This document shows, in pieces, positions 60,106 to 64,000 of a stretch of 64,000 bases of DNA. This DNA comes from an uncultured Sutterella sp. (GTDB taxonomy: Bacteria > Pseudomonadota > Gammaproteobacteria > Burkholderiales > Burkholderiaceae_F): the NCBI GenBank assembly GCA_905202595.1, contig CAJKSP010000005.1, positions 17,851 through 81,850 of the forward strand, in the 5' to 3' direction. Under the pieces are notes generated by a model. That model saw only the letters and a list, made by a program, of their open reading frames with translations, had not been told where the DNA came from and ran no database searches. The position numbers were made by a program, and so were the translations under genes. How positions within the stretch are numbered: position 1 is the stretch's first letter; each line of letters begins with the position of its first letter.

Positions 60106-60590
60106 AGAGCACAAAGCCTCAGTTTCGGAAGTGCGGATGAGAAAAGGCCTTCGATTCTACGCTTGATGCTTTTTGCAAGATTTCGCCCCATTGGCCAAGA
60201 GCCTTCAGCCTGCGCGCTTCTGCTCATTTCTGCGCCGCTTCGGCCGCTCCCCTGCTCCCTGCCGCGGCTGCACTGCGCTTCGAATTCAGGGCGCCGCCGG
60301 CATCTATCCCTTTTGAGATATATCCACCAAGGACGTCCAGAAATTCTCAAAAAAATTTTCGAGCAGGCCCCCAGGGCGGCCGGGATATGGTTAAAATCCG
60401 CTCGCAAATCAATCTCAGATTTTCCGGATGCTGCGACGCCGGCATTGAGCCGCAGACATCCGGGCGCCCCCGCTTTCTCGAAATTTTCCCAGTTTCGCAG
60501 CGGTCGCGCTCAAGTCCCAAGTGCCGACACCGCGCCCCAAGCTCCCCGCTCGAAGCGCCGGCGTATTTTTTTTTGCACTCAGAGGTTGTT
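60106..60590. other. guaB upstream region
   Basis: The 485 bp between the divergent PflX-like gene and guaB hold no supportable gene. TAAAAT at 60392-60397 is a plausible -10 element for guaB, giving a leader of roughly 190 nt with a T9 run (about 60566-60574) and GAGG before the ATG. I recognise no riboswitch. Confidence 0.4.
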
Positions 60591-62063
60591 ATGCGACTCC
60601 TTCAGACGGCCCTCACTTTCGACGACGTCCTGCTCGTCCCCGCCTACTCCGAAATCCTCCCTCGCGACACCATTCTTCAGACCCAGCTTACGCGCGGCCT
60701 GAAGATCAACATCCCGATGGTCTCGGCCTGCATGGACACCGTAACGGAAGCGAAGCTTGCCATTGCGCTCGCTCAGGAAGGCGGCGTCGGCTTCATTCAC
60801 AAGAACATGACTGCCGATCAGCAGGCCGCTGAAGTTGCCAAAGTGAAGCGCCATGAATCCGGCGTCGTCTCCGAACCGATCACGATCGGCCCGGACATGC
60901 TCGTCGGCGACGTCATTGCGCTTGCTCGCGAGCACCGCATTTCCGGCCTGCCGGTCATTGCAGAAGACGGCACGGTCCTCGGCATGGTCACCAACCGCGA
61001 CCTCCGCTTCGAGACCCGCATGGGAGTCCCGGTTCGCGAAGTGATGACGCCGCGCGAACGCCTCGTCACGGTGCATGAAGGCGCCACGCTCGATGAAGCC
61101 AAGGCGCTGATGCATCAGCACCGCCTCGAACGCGTGCTCGTCGTCGACAAGGACTTCCACCTCGCCGGCCTTATGACGGTGAAGGACATCACGAAGGCCA
61201 CGGATCATCCCTTTGCCGCCAAGGATGCCAAGGGCAAGCTCCTCGCCGGCGCTTCGGTCGGCGTTGGCGCCGGCACGGAAGAGCGCATTGAGAAGCTCGT
61301 TGACGCCGGCGTCGACGTCATCGTCGTTGACACGGCGCACGGCCACTCCAAGGGCGTGCTCGACCGCGTGGCCTGGGTGAAGCAGCACTATCCCAACCTG
61401 CAGGTGATCGGCGGCAACATCGCCACGGCTGAAGCAGCCATCGCCCTCGTTGATCACGGCGCCGACTGCGTCAAGGTCGGCATCGGCCCGGGCTCCATCT
61501 GCACGACCCGCATCGTTGCCGGCGTCGGCGTCCCGCAGATCACGGCCATCAGCAACGTCGCTGAAGCCCTGCGCGGCACCGGCGTTCCCTGCATCGCCGA
61601 CGGCGGCATCCGCTTCTCGGGCGACATCGCCAAAGCCATCGCCGCCGGCGCCAACGCCGTCATGATGGGCGGCATGTTCGCCGGCACGGAAGAGGCTCCG
61701 GGCGAAGTCATCCTCTACCAGGGCCGCTCCTACAAGTCCTATCGCGGCATGGGCTCGCTCGGCGCCATGGGCAAGGGTTCTGCCGACCGCTACTTCCAGG
61801 ACAACAATCAGGGCAACATCAGCAAGCTCGTTCCGGAAGGCATTGAAGGCATGGTGCCCTACAAGGGACCGATCGCTGCGATCATCTATCAGATGCTCGG
61901 CGGCCTGCGCTCCTCGATGGGCTACTGCGGCTGCCGCACGATCGACGAAATGCGCACCCGCGCTCAGTTCGTCCAGATCACGGCCGGCGGCCTGCGCGAA
62001 TCTCACGTCCATGACGTGAAGATCACGAAGGAAGCTCCGAACTACCACGTCGCGCAGCACTAA
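60591..62063 (+). CDS. guaB: IMP dehydrogenase
   Basis: 490 residues. Oxidises IMP to XMP with NAD, the first step toward GMP. The N-terminal LTFDDVLLVPAYSEILPRDT is standard. Two CBS domains follow (about 93-205; MTPRERLVTVHEGATLDEA, RVLVVDKDFHLAGLMTVKDI). The barrel then carries VIVVDTAHGHSKGV, the catalytic-Cys loop KVGIGPGSICTTRIVAGVG (quoted as GPGSICTTRI) and MLGGLRSSMGYCG. The ATG at 60591 with GAGG 6 bp upstream is chosen because the open frame back to 60387 is a GC-rich extension without similarity. guaA follows after 269 bp with two stable hairpins between, so the genes may be partly uncoupled. Confidence 0.97.
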   Translation: MRLLQTALTFDDVLLVPAYSEILPRDTILQTQLTRGLKINIPMVSACMDTVTEAKLAIALAQEGGVGFIHKNMTADQQAAEVAKVKRHESGVVSEPITIGPDMLVGDVIALAREHRISGLPVIAEDGTVLGMVTNRDLRFETRMGVPVREVMTPRERLVTVHEGATLDEAKALMHQHRLERVLVVDKDFHLAGLMTVKDITKATDHPFAAKDAKGKLLAGASVGVGAGTEERIEKLVDAGVDVIVVDTAHGHSKGVLDRVAWVKQHYPNLQVIGGNIATAEAAIALVDHGADCVKVGIGPGSICTTRIVAGVGVPQITAISNVAEALRGTGVPCIADGGIRFSGDIAKAIAAGANAVMMGGMFAGTEEAPGEVILYQGRSYKSYRGMGSLGAMGKGSADRYFQDNNQGNISKLVPEGIEGMVPYKGPIAAIIYQMLGGLRSSMGYCGCRTIDEMRTRAQFVQITAGGLRESHVHDVKITKEAPNYHVAQH

Positions 62064-62072
62064 GCAGCGCAC

Positions 62073-62163
62073 GGGCGGACTGCAGCGAAGCCGGTCCCCC
62101 GGCTTCGCATTCCGTCCGCCGAAGCGTCCGAATTTCTTTCCTTCAGAAAGAATCGGACGCTTC
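62073..62163 (+). terminator. Two back-to-back hairpins between guaB and guaA
   Basis: Hairpin 1 (62073-62120) pairs GGCGGAC with GTCCGCC and GCGAAGCCGG with CCGGCTTCGC. Hairpin 2 (62121-62163) pairs GAAGCGTCCGA with TCGGACGCTTC and TTTCTTTC with GAAAGAA. No U-run follows, so they may attenuate or protect mRNA ends instead of acting as classical terminators. A TTTCAAGGCCTTGAAA palindrome lies just after (62168-62183). Confidence 0.45.
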
Positions 62164-62332
62164 GAACTTTCAAGGCCTTGAAAAAACGCTGCTTTATAGG
62201 CTTTCGCCGTCAATCCGCCCGGCCGCTTCTGCTAAAGTAGCGGCCGCGGATGCCAGCGGCGCCGCAGGCGCCGCCGCTTCCTCTTCCGGGCGCTTCCGCC
62301 CGACACCATCTGTACAGAGGTTCATCACTGAC

Positions 62333-63904
62333 ATGACCCCGTCCCACGACCGCATCCTCATTCTCGACTTCGGCAGCCAGGTGACGCAGCTCATCGCCCG
62401 CCGCGTGCGCGAAGCCCACGTCTACTGCGAAGTTCACCCCAACGACGTCTCTGCTGAATTCATTCGCGAATTCGCCCCGAAGGGCATCATCCTCTCGGGC
62501 TCGCACATGAGCGCCTACGAAGAAAGCAACGACCAGGCAAGCCAGGCTGTCTTTGAAGAAGGCGTGCCGGTCCTCGGCATCTGCTACGGCATGCAGACGA
62601 TGGCGCAGCAGCTCGGCGGCCGCGTTGAAGGCGGCGGCAAGCGCGAATTCGGCTACGCTGAAGTCCGCGCCCACAACCACACGAAGCTGCTTGAAGGCAT
62701 CGAAGACTTCAAGGGCCCGAACGGCGAAGGCATGCTCAAGGTCTGGATGTCGCACGGCGACAAGGTGACGGAGCTCCCGCCGGGCTTCAAGGTCATGTGC
62801 TCGACCCCCTCCTGCCCCATCGCCGGCATGGCTGACGAAGACCGCCGCTTCTATGCGGTTCAGTTCCATCCGGAAGTCACGCACACGCTGCAGGGCCGTC
62901 AGATTCTGAATCGCTTCGTCCTCGACATCTGCGGCTGCAAGCCGGACTGGATCATGGGCGACTACGTTGAAGAAGCCGTTGCCAAGATCCGCGAAGAAGT
63001 GGGCGACGATGAAGTGATTCTCGGCCTCTCCGGCGGCGTCGACTCCTCCGTCACGGCCGCGCTCATTCACCGAGCGATCGGTCAGCGCCTGACCTGCGTC
63101 TTTGTCGACAACGGCCTCCTGCGCAAGGGCGAGCGCGAACAGGTTCGCGAAACCTTTGAAAAGAACATGGGCCTGAAGCTCATCGTCGTCGACGCGATCG
63201 ACCGCTTCATGACGGCGCTTGCCGGCGTCTCCGATCCCGAGCAGAAGCGCAAGATCATCGGCCGCGAGTTCGTCAACGTCTTCCAGGAAGAAGCGGAGAA
63301 GATCAAGAACGCCAAGTGGCTTGCCCAGGGCACGATCTACCCGGACGTGATTGAATCTGCCGGCGCCAAGACGAAGAAGGCCAAGACCATCAAGTCGCAC
63401 CACAACGTGGGCGGCCTTCCCGACACGCTTCACCTCAAGCTGCTCGAGCCGCTGCGCTCGCTCTTCAAGGACGAAGTCCGCGAGCTCGGCATCGAACTCG
63501 GCCTGCCGCACGACATGGTCTATCGCCATCCGTTCCCGGGACCTGGCCTCGGCGTGCGCATCCTTGGCGAAGTGAAGCGCGAATACGCTGATCTTCTGCG
63601 CGAAGCCGACGCCATCTTCATTGAAGAGCTTCGCAAAGCCGGCCTCTATGACAAGGTGAGCCAGGCCTTCGTGGTGTTCCTCCCGGTGAAGTCTGTGGGC
63701 GTCATGGGCGACGGCCGTACCTATGAATGGGTCGTGAGCCTGCGCTCTGTGCAGACGACGGACTTCATGACTGCTCAGTGGAGCCAGCTGCCCTACGAAC
63801 TTCTCGGCAAGGTGTCGAACCGCATCATCAACGAAGTGCGCGGCATCAACCGAGTCGTTTATGACGTGAGCGGCAAGCCGCCTGCCACGATCGAGTGGGA
63901 GTAA
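62333..63904 (+). CDS. guaA: GMP synthase (glutamine-hydrolysing)
   Basis: 523 residues. Converts XMP to GMP with glutamine and ATP. The class I amidotransferase domain (1-205) has ILILDFGSQVTQLIARRVRE, the nucleophile in VLGICYGMQTMAQQLGG near 84 and the His/Glu in AVQFHPEVTHT near 180. The ATP-pyrophosphatase domain has the P-loop LGLSGGVDSSVTAALIH near 230. The C-terminal dimerisation/XMP site shows HPFPGPGLGVRILGE near 400 and TDFMTAQWSQLPY near 480, ending in the canonical PATIEWE. It follows guaB on the same strand. Confidence 0.98.
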   Translation: MTPSHDRILILDFGSQVTQLIARRVREAHVYCEVHPNDVSAEFIREFAPKGIILSGSHMSAYEESNDQASQAVFEEGVPVLGICYGMQTMAQQLGGRVEGGGKREFGYAEVRAHNHTKLLEGIEDFKGPNGEGMLKVWMSHGDKVTELPPGFKVMCSTPSCPIAGMADEDRRFYAVQFHPEVTHTLQGRQILNRFVLDICGCKPDWIMGDYVEEAVAKIREEVGDDEVILGLSGGVDSSVTAALIHRAIGQRLTCVFVDNGLLRKGEREQVRETFEKNMGLKLIVVDAIDRFMTALAGVSDPEQKRKIIGREFVNVFQEEAEKIKNAKWLAQGTIYPDVIESAGAKTKKAKTIKSHHNVGGLPDTLHLKLLEPLRSLFKDEVRELGIELGLPHDMVYRHPFPGPGLGVRILGEVKREYADLLREADAIFIEELRKAGLYDKVSQAFVVFLPVKSVGVMGDGRTYEWVVSLRSVQTTDFMTAQWSQLPYELLGKVSNRIINEVRGINRVVYDVSGKPPATIEWE

Positions 63905-64000
63905 GCCTCCTGCCCGAACTGACGGAAATTAGGATGAACTAACCCCCCGAACTCCCGGATAACTGATCCCTAAGATCTGTCATCGAAGGGTACGGGGCGG
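63905..64000. other. Window end after guaA
   Basis: These 96 bp hold no supportable gene. The sequence is less GC-rich in its first part and has C6 and other short runs. I see no clear terminator or insertion-sequence end, though the window stops too early to judge. Confidence 0.3.

Noticed and set aside
1..64000. CRISPR arrays, tRNA or rRNA genes
   Set aside because: No regular short direct repeats with spacers, no tRNA-like T-arm with acceptor stem in the intergenic regions, and no rRNA sequence were seen on either strand.
63905..64000. Start of an insertion sequence or integron at the window end
   Set aside because: The composition shifts slightly but no terminal repeat or ORF can be shown in 96 bp.

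Overview
The window is a GC-rich, gene-dense bacterial chromosome segment. Protein style and gene content point to a gut-type betaproteobacterium close to Sutterella/Parasutterella (Sutterellaceae, Burkholderiales). The signs are three exported flavoprotein reductases, a multiheme nitrite reductase, class III (oxygen-sensitive) ribonucleotide reductase, an FNR-type site and an autotransporter adhesin. Together they suggest an anaerobic or microaerobic respirer with limited sugar metabolism. The genus is an inference from style; no rRNA gene is present to confirm it.

Layout. 1-7.6 kb: the end of a HlyD-type adaptor, a double-length ABC-2 permease, TatD nuclease, an exported ankyrin protein, an RlhA-like U32 protein and a DUF1266 protein. 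7.6-13 kb: an AT-richer autotransporter preceded by a C9 tract, then a transposase-like HTH gene overlapping a frameshifted HhH-GPD DNA glycosylase. 13-21.5 kb, all on the minus strand: HAD hydrolase, Crp/Fnr-family regulator, Tat-exported flavoprotein, CcmI-like TPR protein, octaheme nitrite reductase and an alanine/glycine:cation symporter. 22-26 kb: a degenerate TrpC-like protein, rnfH, a decayed DDE transposase and smpB. 26-33 kb: two siderophore/cobalamin-type ABC genes without a binding protein, then leuABCD. 33-39 kb: bcp, a flavoprotein plus tetraheme cytochrome pair, an FMN/FAD reductase and an HU/IHF-like gene. 39-49 kb: C26 amidotransferase, PiT phosphate transporter, MFS transporter, VOC protein, lipoprotein, phosphoethanolamine transferase, small membrane protein and Sel1-repeat protein. 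49-54 kb: hupB, nrdG, a tiny glycyl-radical gene and nrdD with two pairs of NrdR-like boxes. 54-64 kb: a long non-coding stretch with a likely small RNA and an FNR box, two tandem acyl-CoA ligases, a PflX-like radical SAM protein, guaB and guaA.

How the parts work together. The octaheme nitrite reductase, CcmI-like factor, cytochrome and flavoproteins form a periplasmic electron-sink set. None of the three flavoproteins shows the C-terminal arginine motif of true fumarate reductases, so they probably reduce other unsaturated acids. The nrd cluster makes deoxynucleotides without oxygen. It is unusual because the catalytic chain ends after its zinc ribbon and the glycyl-radical segment is a separate 67-residue gene. 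leuABCD resembles the enteric operon in order and in motif choice.

The observations most worth a second look are the split class III reductase with its 32-bp-spaced NrdR boxes, the octaheme enzyme, the degenerate TrpC-like protein, the C9 tract before the autotransporter, and the transposase remnant sitting where ratA is expected.
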